64,000 nucleotides of DNA, from positions 62,001 through 126,000 of the forward strand of contig RAYQ01000012.1 of NCBI GenBank assembly GCA_003612395.1. The letters are read 5' to 3'. This DNA is from Parablautia intestinalis. GTDB lineage: Bacteria > Bacillota > Clostridia > Lachnospirales > Lachnospiraceae. Below, one piece after another: positions 54,049 to 62,958 of this stretch. The notes below the pieces were generated by a model. It saw nothing but the letters and a program-made list of their open reading frames with translations, made no database searches and was not told where the DNA came from. The number at the start of each line of letters is the position of its first letter. Within the stretch, counting starts at the first letter, position 1. The position numbers and the translations under genes were made by a program.

Positions 54049-54921
54049 TTACCAGGTCAAAACCTCATGTCCGTTTTCTGTTACAGCTACTGTTACCTCC
54101 CACTGGGCGGAAGGTTTTTTATCCTTTGTATACACAGTCCATCCATCGTTTTTATCTGTGAAGATTTCACTGGATCCCATATTTACCATGGGCTCTATGG
54201 TAAACACCATCCCCGGAACCATAAGCATTTCCGTTCCGGCGCTGGTCACATAGCTGACAAAAGGCTCCTCATGGAATTCCAGTCCGATACCATGGCCGCC
54301 TATCTCAACTACTATACTATAGCCGTTTGCTTTCGCATGATCATTAACCGCCTGCGCCATGTCACCTAAGAAGTTCCAGGGCTGCACCATGGCTATTCCT
54401 TTTTCCATGCATTCTCTGGTGACCTCCACCAGCTTTTTCTTTTCTTCACTTACTTCACCAATGCAGTACATTCTGGATGAATCTGAAAAGTATCCTTTAT
54501 ATAAAGTAGACACATCCACATTTACAATATCTCCCTCCTTTAAAATCACATCTTTGGAGGGAATACCGTGGCAGACCACTTCATTAATTGAGGTACAAAC
54601 ACTTTTCGGGAATCCTTCATAGCCAAGAGGAGCCGGAACTCCGCCCATCTGCACAGTCATATCATGCACCAGCTCATCTATCTCCCATGTGCTGACACCC
54701 GGTCCTATCATTTTCCCCACCGCATCTAACACCGCAATATTTATGACGCTGCTCGCCCTGATGCCTTCAATTTGTTCCCTTGTTTTTAAGATATCCCTGT
54801 CGGGCACTATATGACCCTGTAATTCATAATGGCGTATTTTATCGTCTGTCGCCATATGACATGTTTTATACTTTTTTCCACTGCCGCACCAGCAGGGATC
54901 ATTTCTGCCTATCTTTTCCAT
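54049..54921 (-). CDS. map: Type I methionine aminopeptidase with N-terminal SEC-C motif
   Basis: Removes the initiator methionine. 290 residues. The first 40 carry a SEC-C zinc motif (GRNDPCWCGSGKKYKTCH). The peptidase domain has its metal ligands in VNVDVSTLYKGYFSDSSR (two Asp), GGHGIGLEFHE (His), VFTIEPMV (Glu) and the final TVAVTENGHEVLTW (Glu). The ATG at 54921 lies inside the end of the rpe reading frame; a GTG at 54927 is possible. The 23-base overlap with rpe suggests coupled translation. Confidence 0.93.
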   Translation of the reverse strand: MEKIGRNDPCWCGSGKKYKTCHMATDDKIRHYELQGHIVPDRDILKTREQIEGIRASSVINIAVLDAVGKMIGPGVSTWEIDELVHDMTVQMGGVPAPLGYEGFPKSVCTSINEVVCHGIPSKDVILKEGDIVNVDVSTLYKGYFSDSSRMYCIGEVSEEKKKLVEVTRECMEKGIAMVQPWNFLGDMAQAVNDHAKANGYSIVVEIGGHGIGLEFHEEPFVSYVTSAGTEMLMVPGMVFTIEPMVNMGSSEIFTDKNDGWTVYTKDKKPSAQWEVTVAVTENGHEVLTW

Positions 54922-55603
54922 TGTCACATTTATTCTTTTCTTCTTCTTTTTCTTTAAATGCTGCCATAAACTGAGAAGTATTATCGCTTATACTGCGTTT
55001 TTTAAACACAGCTGAGCCGGCCACAAGGACGTTTGCACCGGCATCTATTATTTCTCTGACATTCTTCTTACCAACGCCTCCGTCTACTTCTATTTTTACA
55101 GGCAGTTTCCTTTCATCTATATAGTTCCGGAGCTGTCTGATTCTTTCATAAGACTTTGGCATAAAGGTCTGTCCCCCGAATCCCGGCTCAACGCTCATAA
55201 TCAGAACCATCTCTATTTTGTCCAGATAAGGGTATACCGCCTCCACAGGCGTTCCCGGTTTGATGGAAATTCCGGCCTCTGCGCCCGATGCATGAATATC
55301 TTCTATTACCTTTTCAGCACAGTCGGCAGCCTCCAAATGAAATGTAATTCCATCTGCACCGCATTCCACAAATTCCTTAATATATTTCTCAGGATTCATG
55401 ATCATCAGATGAACATCAAAAAACTGCCTGCTGGTTCCCCTGATGGATTTAATAAGAGGCATGCCAAAGGATATGCTTGGAACAAAAATACCATCCATCA
55501 CATCTATATGGAGATATTCAGCACCTGCTCTTTGTGTTTCCAAAATCTGCTGTCCTAATATATTAAAATCCGCCGCAAGAAGCGATGGTGCTAAAATGTA
55601 CAT
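54899..55603 (-). CDS. rpe: Ribulose-phosphate 3-epimerase
   Basis: Interconverts ribulose 5-phosphate and xylulose 5-phosphate. TIM barrel of 234 residues with PSLLAADF, the metal and catalytic motifs HIDVMDG and FDVHLM, the phosphate loop VEPGFGGQ and VDGGVG. The last 15 residues are a charged Glu/Lys tail that overlaps map. The start overlaps the stop of the transketolase C-terminal subunit by 13 bases, so tktN-tktC-rpe-map are one transcript. Confidence 0.96.
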   Translation of the reverse strand: MYILAPSLLAADFNILGQQILETQRAGAEYLHIDVMDGIFVPSISFGMPLIKSIRGTSRQFFDVHLMIMNPEKYIKEFVECGADGITFHLEAADCAEKVIEDIHASGAEAGISIKPGTPVEAVYPYLDKIEMVLIMSVEPGFGGQTFMPKSYERIRQLRNYIDERKLPVKIEVDGGVGKKNVREIIDAGANVLVAGSAVFKKRSISDNTSQFMAAFKEKEEEKNKCDNGKDRQK

Positions 55604-56556
55604 AATCCGTTCTCCAGAAACTCTTTTATCTGCCCGTAAATGCCTTTGCCGTCCAGTTTATATTTTTCAAGCAGCGCTCCTGCTGATCCTGACTCACCAA
55701 ATACATCCTGCATTCCTATTTTCATCACCGGTACAGGATAAGACTTGCAGACGGCATCACATACCGCACTGCCCAGGCCTCCAATGACGGAGTGTTCCTC
55801 GGCTGTCACGATTTTACCGGTCTTTTTAGCGGATTTTATAATGATGTCTTCGTCAAGAGGCTTGATGGTGCAGATATTGATAACCTCTGCACTTACCCCC
55901 TCAGCCGCCAGCATCTCAGCTGCCTCAAGAGCGTTTCCAACGCAGATACCGGTGGCAACGATCGTGAGATCCATGCCTTCACGCACCACGGTTCCTTTCC
56001 CAATTTCAAAATGGTAATCAGGCCTGTCATTGATTACCGGACATGCAGCGCGCCCAAACCGCAGATAAACGGGTCCTTCATATTCTGCTGCCGCCATAAC
56101 CGCTGCCTTAGCTTCCACATCATCTGCCGGACACATTACCACCATGCCCGGAATTGTTCTCATCAGGGCAATATCTTCATTACACTGGTGGGATGCGCCG
56201 TCTTCACCTACGGTAATGCCCGCATGGGTTGCGCCTATTTTTACATTCAGATGAGGGTAGCCCACAGAATTTCTAACCTGTTCAAAGGCTCTGCCTGCTG
56301 CAAACATTGCAAAGCTGCTGACAAAAGGAATCTTCCCTGTTGTGGCAAGCCCTGCTGCCACTCCTACCATGTTACCCTCGGCAATGCCGCAGTCAATATG
56401 TCTGTCCGGAAAAGCCTTCTTAAACACGCCGGTTTTGGTAGCCTCTGCCAGATCGGCATCTAAAACCACTACGTCAGGGTTCCTGGTCCCAAGTTCTACA
56501 AGCGCATTGCCATAGCTTTCTCTGGTTGCAATCTTTTTTACTGTATTCTCTGCCAT
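55591..56556 (-). CDS. Transketolase, C-terminal subunit
   Basis: 321 residues: the pyrimidine-binding domain (IDCGIAEGNMVGVAAGLATTGKIPFVSSFAMF), the TPP-contact Glu in AEGNM, and the C-terminal transketolase domain (IVTAEEHSVIGGLGSAV). Pairs with the separate N-terminal subunit encoded just upstream (no gap: stop and start are adjacent) to form the split transketolase common in Clostridia. Moves two-carbon units in the non-oxidative pentose phosphate pathway. Confidence 0.94.
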   Translation of the reverse strand: MAENTVKKIATRESYGNALVELGTRNPDVVVLDADLAEATKTGVFKKAFPDRHIDCGIAEGNMVGVAAGLATTGKIPFVSSFAMFAAGRAFEQVRNSVGYPHLNVKIGATHAGITVGEDGASHQCNEDIALMRTIPGMVVMCPADDVEAKAAVMAAAEYEGPVYLRFGRAACPVINDRPDYHFEIGKGTVVREGMDLTIVATGICVGNALEAAEMLAAEGVSAEVINICTIKPLDEDIIIKSAKKTGKIVTAEEHSVIGGLGSAVCDAVCKSYPVPVMKIGMQDVFGESGSAGALLEKYKLDGKGIYGQIKEFLENGLCTF

Positions 56557-57399
56557 TTATGCTTCCTCCTTCAAAAGCTCTTCGCCAATTTTTTCAAGAT
56601 CCGCCATAGCAACTGCATACTGCTCATCATTGGGCGCTTTGCCATGCCATCCTGCCTGGCCTTCCATAAAAGAAACGCCTTTTCCTTTCAGGCTGTGGGC
56701 AATAATTGCCGTAGGCATTCCCTTTGTTTCCCTTGCCTCCTTAAAAGCCGCCCTGATAGCATCAAAATCATGGGCATCTATATTGATTACATGGAAATTA
56801 AACGCTTCAAACTTTTTATCAATGGGATAGGGCGAACAAACCTTATCCACAGGACCGTCAATCTGTAATCCGTTATTGTCCACAATCACTACGAGATTAT
56901 CCAGCTTGCGGTGTCCGGCGAGCATGGAAGCTTCCCAGACCTGCCCCTCCTGGATCTCGCCATCACCTAACAGTGTATAGACACGGAACTCTTTCTTATC
57001 CAGCTTCCCCGACAGTGCCATACCCACTGCTGCCGAAATACCCTGTCCTAAGGAACCGCTTGACATGTCCACACCGGGAATATGCTGCATACAGGGATGT
57101 CCCTGTAGATAAGACCCGAGTTTACGTAAGGTTACAAGATCCTCCACCGGGAAAAATCCTCTGTTTGCCAGAGTAGAATAAAGCCCCGGTGCCGTATGTC
57201 CCTTAGATAGTACAAAGCGATCTCTGTCCTCCATTTTGGGATTTGCAGGATCTACATTCATCTCTTCAAAATAGAGATAAGTATAAATATCCGCCGCAGA
57301 CAAAGAGCCGCCCGGGTGACCTGCTTTTGCACTGTGAACCGCTGTTACAATGCCCTTACGCACTTCATTGGCGGTTTTTTTGAGCTCCAGATTGTTCAT
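56557..57399 (-). CDS. Transketolase, N-terminal subunit
   Basis: 280 residues, the thiamine-diphosphate-binding half. GHPGGSLSAADI near residue 28, FVLSKGHTAPGLYSTLA near residue 65, and the ThDP motif GDGEIQEGQVWEASMLAGHRKLDNLVVIVDNN-type region (GDG...NN spacing visible) near residues 145-175. First gene of the pentose-phosphate unit with tktC, rpe and map. The 262-base gap upstream holds AT-rich sequence (57440-57600) and the mgtC terminator. Confidence 0.94.
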   Translation of the reverse strand: MNNLELKKTANEVRKGIVTAVHSAKAGHPGGSLSAADIYTYLYFEEMNVDPANPKMEDRDRFVLSKGHTAPGLYSTLANRGFFPVEDLVTLRKLGSYLQGHPCMQHIPGVDMSSGSLGQGISAAVGMALSGKLDKKEFRVYTLLGDGEIQEGQVWEASMLAGHRKLDNLVVIVDNNGLQIDGPVDKVCSPYPIDKKFEAFNFHVINIDAHDFDAIRAAFKEARETKGMPTAIIAHSLKGKGVSFMEGQAGWHGKAPNDEQYAVAMADLEKIGEELLKEEA

Positions 57400-57608
57400 G
57401 AATAATCCTCCATTCTTGCCAGCCGCCCATATTTAAGGGCGCAGGCACAAATTAATCGATTGAAAAATCTTTCATTTTCCAGTCTAATTTCCATTTTGTA
57501 CAGGTTCTTTATGTATTTCAAATTCTATAATATTTTACCATATTATAAATCAATCGTCTATACACCGTGAGAATCATTTTGAGTTCTTTTTCAGGATAAA
57601 CAGTTAAT

Positions 57609-57645
57609 GCCCCGGTCCTGCGGACATTGCCAAAGGAGCCGGGGC
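57609..57645 (-). terminator. GC-rich hairpin after mgtC
   Basis: GCCCCGG (57609-57615) pairs with CCGGGGC (57639-57645), extended by TCC/GGA across one bulge. On the minus strand ATTAACTGTTTA follows, a weak T tract. It lies 17 bases past the mgtC stop. Confidence 0.6.
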
Positions 57646-57661
57646 CCTGAAACCATAGTTC

Positions 57662-58333
57662 TCAGGCAGAGACGGAGACAATATATTCCTTGCTGCCTAG
57701 TTTTTCAAGAAATGCAATTTTATCATACTTTGCCGGGAACAGAAGATCCATCTCCAGCTTTACGCTGCCATCACTTAATTTATTCAGTTTTAACATAGCT
57801 ATACAAATTTTCTCTTCCTTTATAAGCTGCTTTACAAGTTCCACCTTGTCCAGGGAACTTAGCGACATCTTCATCTTACATGCGTAAGGCTCATTAGCCA
57901 GAAATCCTATCTTATGCATAGCGATCTGCATGCAGATGAGCAGTAAGGCGCTCGAAACAGACAAAAAGTATTGCCCTGCGCCGATACACATCCCCACACC
58001 TGCAGTTGCCCACAGGCCCGCCGCCGTAGTCAGCCCGCTCACAGAGCTGTTCCGGATGATAATAATTCCGGTACCCAGAAAACCAATCCCACTCACGATT
58101 TGAGCCGCTACCCTGGAAGCATCATAATTAGGAACATCTGCGAATCCATATTTGGATACCACCATCATCAGCGCTGCGCCAAATGCCACAATCGCGTGGG
58201 TTCTGACTCCGGCCAGCTTATTCCGGTTTCTGCGCTCCAGCCCAATAGCAAGCCCCGCTATACAGGCCAGCACGATCCGCAAAAACAACTCCCACTGCCA
58301 GGAAGCTATCACTTCCAACAACGCTGTTACCAC
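57662..58333 (-). CDS. MgtC/SapB family membrane protein
   Basis: 223 residues. The N-terminal 140 residues hold four to five membrane segments with the family signature (LACIAGLAIGLERRNRNKLAGVRTHAIVAFGAAL pattern: GLERRNRNK, AGVRTHAIV) and GIGFLGTGIIIIR. The C-terminal 80 residues are a soluble ACT-like domain. MgtC-type proteins are linked to magnesium limitation and ATP synthase control in other bacteria; the role here is unknown. It lies 30 bases after the metallo-hydrolase gene. Confidence 0.9.
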   Translation of the reverse strand: MVTALLEVIASWQWELFLRIVLACIAGLAIGLERRNRNKLAGVRTHAIVAFGAALMMVVSKYGFADVPNYDASRVAAQIVSGIGFLGTGIIIIRNSSVSGLTTAAGLWATAGVGMCIGAGQYFLSVSSALLLICMQIAMHKIGFLANEPYACKMKMSLSSLDKVELVKQLIKEEKICIAMLKLNKLSDGSVKLEMDLLFPAKYDKIAFLEKLGSKEYIVSVSA

Positions 58334-58363
58334 TTCCTCTCTTTTTCTGATGCTCTGTCAGCA

Positions 58364-59191
58364 TCAAAATTCCACTGTCATACCATCATAGGCCACGTCA
58401 AATCCATATACGGCAGCCTGTTTCTCCATTTCTTCATGTAGCCAGCCGCCATTGTGGGAAAAATGAGTAACCACATATTTTGTATTCTTGTCCACGCAGC
58501 CCATCTTTTTTAACCTCTCCACCACATCCACATTGTTGGGAAGCCCCATGTGATTGGTGGGTATTTTGATCCTTTGCATGGTGCAGTCCATACTCACCAG
58601 GTCGAAATGCTCATTTTGCATAAAGTCCCATGTCTCCTCTGCAAGATATCCGGTATCATTGGCATAAAGCAAAGACTTTCCATCTTTTTTAATAATGTAG
58701 ATAAAGCAGTTCTCCCGTGGATTGTGGGTCGCTTTTAAGGGGATAAACTCATACCCCTGAGAGCTGTAGGTCGTAAATTCCTTTATCTCGTGATATTCAA
58801 TCTGTGCCCTGTGGGGAGAATACTCCAGTGCCTCTGACACCACCCGCTTAAGACTTTCTTTTACCGCGTCATTCCCGTAAATACTAAGTGTCCCTTTCAT
58901 ATCCACGGCAAACCCTTCCCTGCGCATCATCAGTTCCTCCGGATACCAGTGATCCTGATGGGAATGGGTAACCAGCATTGTTTGAATAGAAGGCATGTTA
59001 AGTCCATAGGTAAGCATATGCAAATAAGTATCCGGCGGCAGATCAATCACAATTTTATCATCAATCACTGCCTGAGAACGTGTCCTTATATCCTTGCCTT
59101 TACGGCGCCGCGCCTCCTTACACATTTCGCAATTACAAAATATTCCCGGCCATCCTTCTGCCGCTGCTGTCCCCAGATATTGAATTTTCAT
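58364..59191 (-). CDS. Metallo-beta-lactamase-fold hydrolase, PhnP-like
   Basis: 275 residues. N-terminal IQYLGTAAAEGWPGIFCNCEMC with a CxxC pair like that of PhnP-type phosphodiesterases, metal ligands THSHQDHWYPEELM (HxHxDH) near residue 75, further ligands around LLYANDTGYL and TNHMGLP, and a final His in THFSHNGG. It may cleave a cyclic phosphodiester such as a sugar phosphate. The gene follows the ABC permease genes by 65 bases, suggesting action on the transported compound; that link is inference. Confidence 0.85.
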   Translation of the reverse strand: MKIQYLGTAAAEGWPGIFCNCEMCKEARRRKGKDIRTRSQAVIDDKIVIDLPPDTYLHMLTYGLNMPSIQTMLVTHSHQDHWYPEELMMRREGFAVDMKGTLSIYGNDAVKESLKRVVSEALEYSPHRAQIEYHEIKEFTTYSSQGYEFIPLKATHNPRENCFIYIIKKDGKSLLYANDTGYLAEETWDFMQNEHFDLVSMDCTMQRIKIPTNHMGLPNNVDVVERLKKMGCVDKNTKYVVTHFSHNGGWLHEEMEKQAAVYGFDVAYDGMTVEF

Positions 59192-59256
59192 TTAAATAAT
59201 CTTGCTCCCTTCTCAATAAGAAATCCCTGTTTTTCTAGATTTAATTTTATTAAATA

Positions 59257-60093
59257 TCAGCTCTTTACCGCACCTGATGTAAGGCCGCCAATGATCGATT
59301 TCTGCATGAAGCAGTAGAAAATCAGGAGCGGAAGCATAGATGCCACAAATGTGGCAAAGGTCAGACTGTAATTAATGGAATACTCTGTCTGGAAATTATA
59401 TTGGAACAAAGTAAGCGTCCAATCCTGCCATCCCCTGTTCAGTGTAATTAACGGAAGCATGAAATCGTTCCAGATCCACAGACCCTGCTTGATAAGTACC
59501 GTTGCCAGCATGGGCTTAAGTAATGGGAATACTACGGAAGAGTAGGTACGCAGAGTACCAGCTCCGTCAATCCATGCCGCTTCCTCCATGTCCGGCGGAA
59601 TGGCCCCCATATAGCCTACAAACAGGAACACGCTCTCACAGGTGGAACTGGAAATACAAAGGATTGCAAGCCCTGTAGGGTTCATCATATTTAAAGCGCT
59701 TAGCAGCTTTACCAGCGGCATCATCTTCACCTGAAAAGGAATGAAGATTCCCAGAAGCAGGAAATAATACACCAGGCGGTATCCCATACTGGTAGGCATC
59801 TTCCTTGCCACCGCATAGCTCATGGACGGCATAATAATGATATTGCCCGCCAGTACAATTGCAGTAATATAGACCGTGTTGATAAATGCCTTCCAGTACC
59901 GCTCATTGGTAAGAACCTCCTTGAAGCTCTCCAGATAGATAGGGATTGGCAACGTAAAGAAGCTCTTAGAGCTTTGGGCATCCGACTTAAAAGCAGTCAC
60001 GAACGTGACATACAAGGGAAGGATGATCAGCATAATGCCTAATACCAAAAGGATGTAAGTCAGTACATTGTTTTGTTTTCTTCCTTCTACCAT
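59257..60093 (-). CDS. Carbohydrate ABC transporter permease (MalG type)
   Basis: 278 residues, six membrane segments, binding-protein-dependent transport fold. The EAA loop that docks the ATPase is EEAAWIDGAGTLRTYSSVVF near residue 180. Partner of the MalF-type permease encoded three bases upstream. No ATPase gene is present in the window; as in many Firmicutes sugar systems, a shared MsmK-type ATPase is expected elsewhere. Confidence 0.93.
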   Translation of the reverse strand: MVEGRKQNNVLTYILLVLGIMLIILPLYVTFVTAFKSDAQSSKSFFTLPIPIYLESFKEVLTNERYWKAFINTVYITAIVLAGNIIIMPSMSYAVARKMPTSMGYRLVYYFLLLGIFIPFQVKMMPLVKLLSALNMMNPTGLAILCISSSTCESVFLFVGYMGAIPPDMEEAAWIDGAGTLRTYSSVVFPLLKPMLATVLIKQGLWIWNDFMLPLITLNRGWQDWTLTLFQYNFQTEYSINYSLTFATFVASMLPLLIFYCFMQKSIIGGLTSGAVKS

Positions 60094-60096
60094 ACC

Positions 60097-60996
60097 CTAC
60101 ACCGCCTTCTTCTTATCCGTAAAATAAATCTGCACGGCGGAGATAGCTGCAACCACAAGCCCCATAAAGATCGCCTCCGCGATCGCAAATGCATATTTAT
60201 TCTGCGTAAAACCATGTTTATAGATCAGCATCGCCACGCTGCGCGTGGTGTTTCCCGGTCCCCCTTCTGTCATCGCCTTGATATAATCAAATACCATAAG
60301 GCCACCCTTTAATGTAAGCACGAATACCACACTCACTACCGGGAGGATAAAGGGAACAGTAATGTACCGGAAGATATCCCAGGCCGAAGCCCCGTCTAAC
60401 GCAGCCCCGTCATACAGATCCGTGGGCACGCTCTGCAGCCCTGCCAGAAACAGCAAAGTAGGAATACAAAGCCCCTGCCATAAATTTACAAACAGGATTA
60501 CCCACATGGCCAGATTTTTGTCAGCCAGGGGATTCTGGCTAATCGCCTGAATATGTAAAAATTTCCCTATTACGGGTATAATATAGTAACAAATCTTGTT
60601 AAAAATCAAACCTACCGTCAGGGAGCTCAGTACAGCCGGAATGAAATAAATGCCCCTGAAGAAGGTTCTTCCCTTGATCTTACGGTTTAAGAGCATGGCG
60701 ATTCCGAGTCCAAAAACAATCGTAAATACCACCAGCAGAACCGTATATTTAATGGTAAAAAACAGCGCGTCCGTAAACTGCCCTGTCCGGAAGATTTTCA
60801 AATAATTGTCAAATCCAATGAAATTGTAGCTCTTGGTGATCCCGTCCCAGTCCGTAGTGCTATAATAGATTCCCATAATTACAGGCATGATAAAAAAGAA
60901 ACTATACAGGAAAAAGCCGGGCGCCGTGAAAAGCAAAAAGGCGCCATTCCTGCCCCTGTCTCTTTTTGATCTGCCGCTTTTCTTTTTTTCCCCCAT
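60097..60996 (-). CDS. Carbohydrate ABC transporter permease (MalF type)
   Basis: 299 residues with a charged N-terminus (GEKKKSGRSKRDRGR) and six membrane segments. EAA loop DLYDGAALDGASAWDIFRYI near residue 205. Encoded between the binding-protein gene and the MalG-type permease gene. A terminator-like hairpin upstream probably lowers permease expression relative to the binding protein. Confidence 0.93.
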   Translation of the reverse strand: MGEKKKSGRSKRDRGRNGAFLLFTAPGFFLYSFFFIMPVIMGIYYSTTDWDGITKSYNFIGFDNYLKIFRTGQFTDALFFTIKYTVLLVVFTIVFGLGIAMLLNRKIKGRTFFRGIYFIPAVLSSLTVGLIFNKICYYIIPVIGKFLHIQAISQNPLADKNLAMWVILFVNLWQGLCIPTLLFLAGLQSVPTDLYDGAALDGASAWDIFRYITVPFILPVVSVVFVLTLKGGLMVFDYIKAMTEGGPGNTTRSVAMLIYKHGFTQNKYAFAIAEAIFMGLVVAAISAVQIYFTDKKKAV

Positions 60997-61017
60997 TGCA
61001 GAAAACCTCCTATTTTT

Positions 61018-61061
61018 CTAAAAAAAGGGATATCCGCATGATAAATGAAAGCGGACATCCC
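61018..61061 (-). terminator. Partial terminator between binding protein and permeases
   Basis: GGGATGTCCGC and GCGGATATCCC arms (61027-61037 and 61051-61061, one mismatch), followed on the minus strand by seven T. It lies inside the transporter operon, just before the MalF-type gene, as an attenuator that favours the binding-protein message. Confidence 0.8.
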
Positions 61062-61078
61062 TTTTGTCCCAAATGGGG

Positions 61079-61098
61079 AAGGACCTTAAAAGGTCCTT
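61079..61098 (-). promoter_or_regulatory. Second hairpin after the binding-protein gene
   Basis: AAGGACCTT and AAGGTCCTT arms, nearly back to back, 18 bases past the stop codon. It may stabilise the 3' end of the binding-protein mRNA. Confidence 0.5.
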
Positions 61099-61115
61099 GC
61101 TCCATCCGGCTTTTC

Positions 61116-62453
61116 TTAGTTGTCAGCATAGATTGTCTCGATAGCCTCCTGGCTGGATTCAAAGAACGCATCTCTGTCTAAATCACCCAGGAACATCTGG
61201 CAGCCGTCTCTGATTTCTTCTCTCAGTCCTGTAGGCCAGAAGTTAACTGCGGTCAGGAAGATATTGCCTTCGTCCACAGCAGTTTTCATATTGGCATGCT
61301 GGGGAATACTGTACTCAACGCCTTCAATGGTGCTTACGTTGCCGTCTGCATCACAGTACATCTGGGCGATGTCCTCTCTGGTCATGAACTCCAGGAATTT
61401 CAGGCCAATTTCTTTATCCTTACAAGTAGAAGAAATACTAAATGAAGTATCAATATTTACAGGCACCTTGGTGGTCTCTCCTCTGGGATGAGGGAATGCA
61501 AACAGTTCCACATTGGCATCCGGATTATTCTTCTGTACCGTAGCCAGCATCCATGTACCGCTGAGCATGAAACCGCCGTTTCCGTTACTGAACTCTGCTG
61601 CAGCGATATCATAATCCATTCCCATATGATCATCAGCTGTATAGTTCAGCAGATCTTCATTGTAGTCGCACCAGGTCTGAAGAGTAGGTGAATCTTTTGC
61701 TTCCATCTCACCGTCCGCAATCTTCTTAAACTCGGAATAAGTATCGTTGTTGATAATGCCTGCTGTACGCTCGAATCTCTGAGCCACATTTCCAACATCC
61801 TTATTGGGAAGCAGGAAAGCGGTAACGCCGTTCGCCTTCAGGGTCTCACAGTCTGCAATCAGTTCTTCCCATGTACTGGGGGTCTCGGTAATTCCGTTTG
61901 CTCCCAGAACGTCCATGTTAGCATAGATACCATAAGTACTAAGAGACATGGGTACCGCATAATAATTGCCATCACAGTTGGACATTTCCATTGCTGTGGA
62001 ATTTACTTTACTAAGATACTCAGCATCCGTGATGTCCTCAAAGTAACCGTCTCTAAACATGTCCTTGTAGAAATCTTCTGCAGGATATGTATTCATGATA
62101 TCAGGCAGCTCATTACTTGCCGCTCTGGTCCTGACTACCGTAGCTCCGTCACCAGTACTTGTTACATCAATCTTCACACCGGGATTCTCTTCACAGAACT
62201 TTGCTGCAATCTCCTCCATGATACTCACGATTTCACTCTTGGTCAAAAGGAGCTCCAAAGTCACTTCGCCGCCGCTGGCTGCATCTTCCTGGCCTGCGTC
62301 TTCACTTTCCGCTTCTGCAGGCTCCTGCTCAGTAGCTTCTGTGCTTTCCGCTTCCGGCGTGCTCTGAGTCTCATTCTTCCCTCCGCAGGCTGCCAACAGG
62401 CTACTGGCTGCCAGCAGTGCCGCCATTACGACACTAAGCTTTTTGAACTTCAT
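61116..62453 (-). CDS. Sugar ABC transporter substrate-binding lipoprotein
   Basis: 445-residue extracellular binding protein (family 1). Lipoprotein signal with lipobox LLAAC at residues 19-23 (first residues MKFKKLSVVMAALLAASSLL), then a Glu/Ala/Ser-rich linker, and the mature domain starting EVTLELLLTKSEIVSIMEEIAAKF. It delivers an oligosaccharide or sugar to the two permeases encoded downstream. The specific sugar is not readable; the mannooligosaccharide enzymes 14 kb away in the same direction lack a transporter and make it one candidate. Confidence 0.93.
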   Translation of the reverse strand: MKFKKLSVVMAALLAASSLLAACGGKNETQSTPEAESTEATEQEPAEAESEDAGQEDAASGGEVTLELLLTKSEIVSIMEEIAAKFCEENPGVKIDVTSTGDGATVVRTRAASNELPDIMNTYPAEDFYKDMFRDGYFEDITDAEYLSKVNSTAMEMSNCDGNYYAVPMSLSTYGIYANMDVLGANGITETPSTWEELIADCETLKANGVTAFLLPNKDVGNVAQRFERTAGIINNDTYSEFKKIADGEMEAKDSPTLQTWCDYNEDLLNYTADDHMGMDYDIAAAEFSNGNGGFMLSGTWMLATVQKNNPDANVELFAFPHPRGETTKVPVNIDTSFSISSTCKDKEIGLKFLEFMTREDIAQMYCDADGNVSTIEGVEYSIPQHANMKTAVDEGNIFLTAVNFWPTGLREEIRDGCQMFLGDLDRDAFFESSQEAIETIYADN

Positions 62454-62478
62454 TTACGTTTACCATCCTTTCTTTTTT

Positions 62479-62495
62479 GCCGGTGCTTAACCGGC
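62479..62495 (-). promoter_or_regulatory. Leader hairpin before the binding-protein gene
   Basis: GCCGGT (62479-62484) and ACCGGC (62490-62495) with a 5-base loop, followed on the minus strand by AAAAAAGAAAGGATGG, which holds the ribosome binding site. Not a terminator. Confidence 0.5.
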
Positions 62496-62518
62496 CATCG
62501 ACACTATTTGGTTCTTTT

Positions 62519-62535
62519 TGATAAACGCTATCTCA
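62519..62535. promoter_or_regulatory. Candidate LacI-type operator
   Basis: TGATAAACGCTATCTCA contains GATA and TATC half-sites around AACGC, similar to LacI-family sites. It lies about 65 bases upstream of the binding-protein start, inside the leader. Confidence 0.3.
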
Positions 62536-62608
62536 CAAAATGTAAAAAGTGGTACAGCCTCTATCTGTACACCGTTCCTGTTCTTCAGGATACCGGATCC
62601 CATTATCG

Positions 62609-62680
62609 TCACCAACACCCACCACAATCATTTATTACAGGAAATACTTTCATATGGAAGGTAGAAGAACAACAGATCAA
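62609..62680 (-). other. Possible 23-residue leader peptide
   Basis: In the 265-nt leader of the transporter operon, a TTG at 62680 follows AAGGAGGGAGG with a six-base gap and opens a frame of 23 codons, starting MICCSSTFHM and ending NDCGGCW. It contains two Cys pairs. It could be a regulatory leader peptide. Support is only the strong ribosome binding site and the position just after the promoter. Confidence 0.25.
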
Positions 62681-62724
62681 CAAAATCCTCCCTCCTTGCG
62701 CAGGGATCACGGTTACATGAACCT

Positions 62725-62753
62725 ATTATACATACGCATGTTACTTCTGTCAA
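62725..62753 (-). promoter_or_regulatory. Consensus promoter of the sugar transporter operon
   Basis: Minus-strand TTGACA (62748-62753), exactly 17 bases, TATAAT (62725-62730): a perfect sigma-A-type promoter. The start of transcription should be near 62718, giving a leader of about 265 nt before the binding-protein gene. The stretch 62754-62940 between the divergent genes is AT-rich and I see no gene in it. Confidence 0.85.
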
Positions 62754-62958
62754 TTATAATATTGTCAGTATATACAAAAATCATGGTGTTTTACTCAAAA
62801 TTCCTGTATTTTTCGCCTAACATCATTCCAATTTCCGCCATATATATATAGCATAATTCCTAATATGGTTGTAAAGAAATACCGTTATAAACCTGAAATA
62901 TCATTTTTCAGTTATTATCCTCATATAATCAAATAAATAGTATTAAGAGGTCATCTTC

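Noticed and set aside
62508-62720. 70-codon plus-strand open frame
   Set aside because: It lies opposite the transporter leader and promoter, without a ribosome binding site or recognisable domain.
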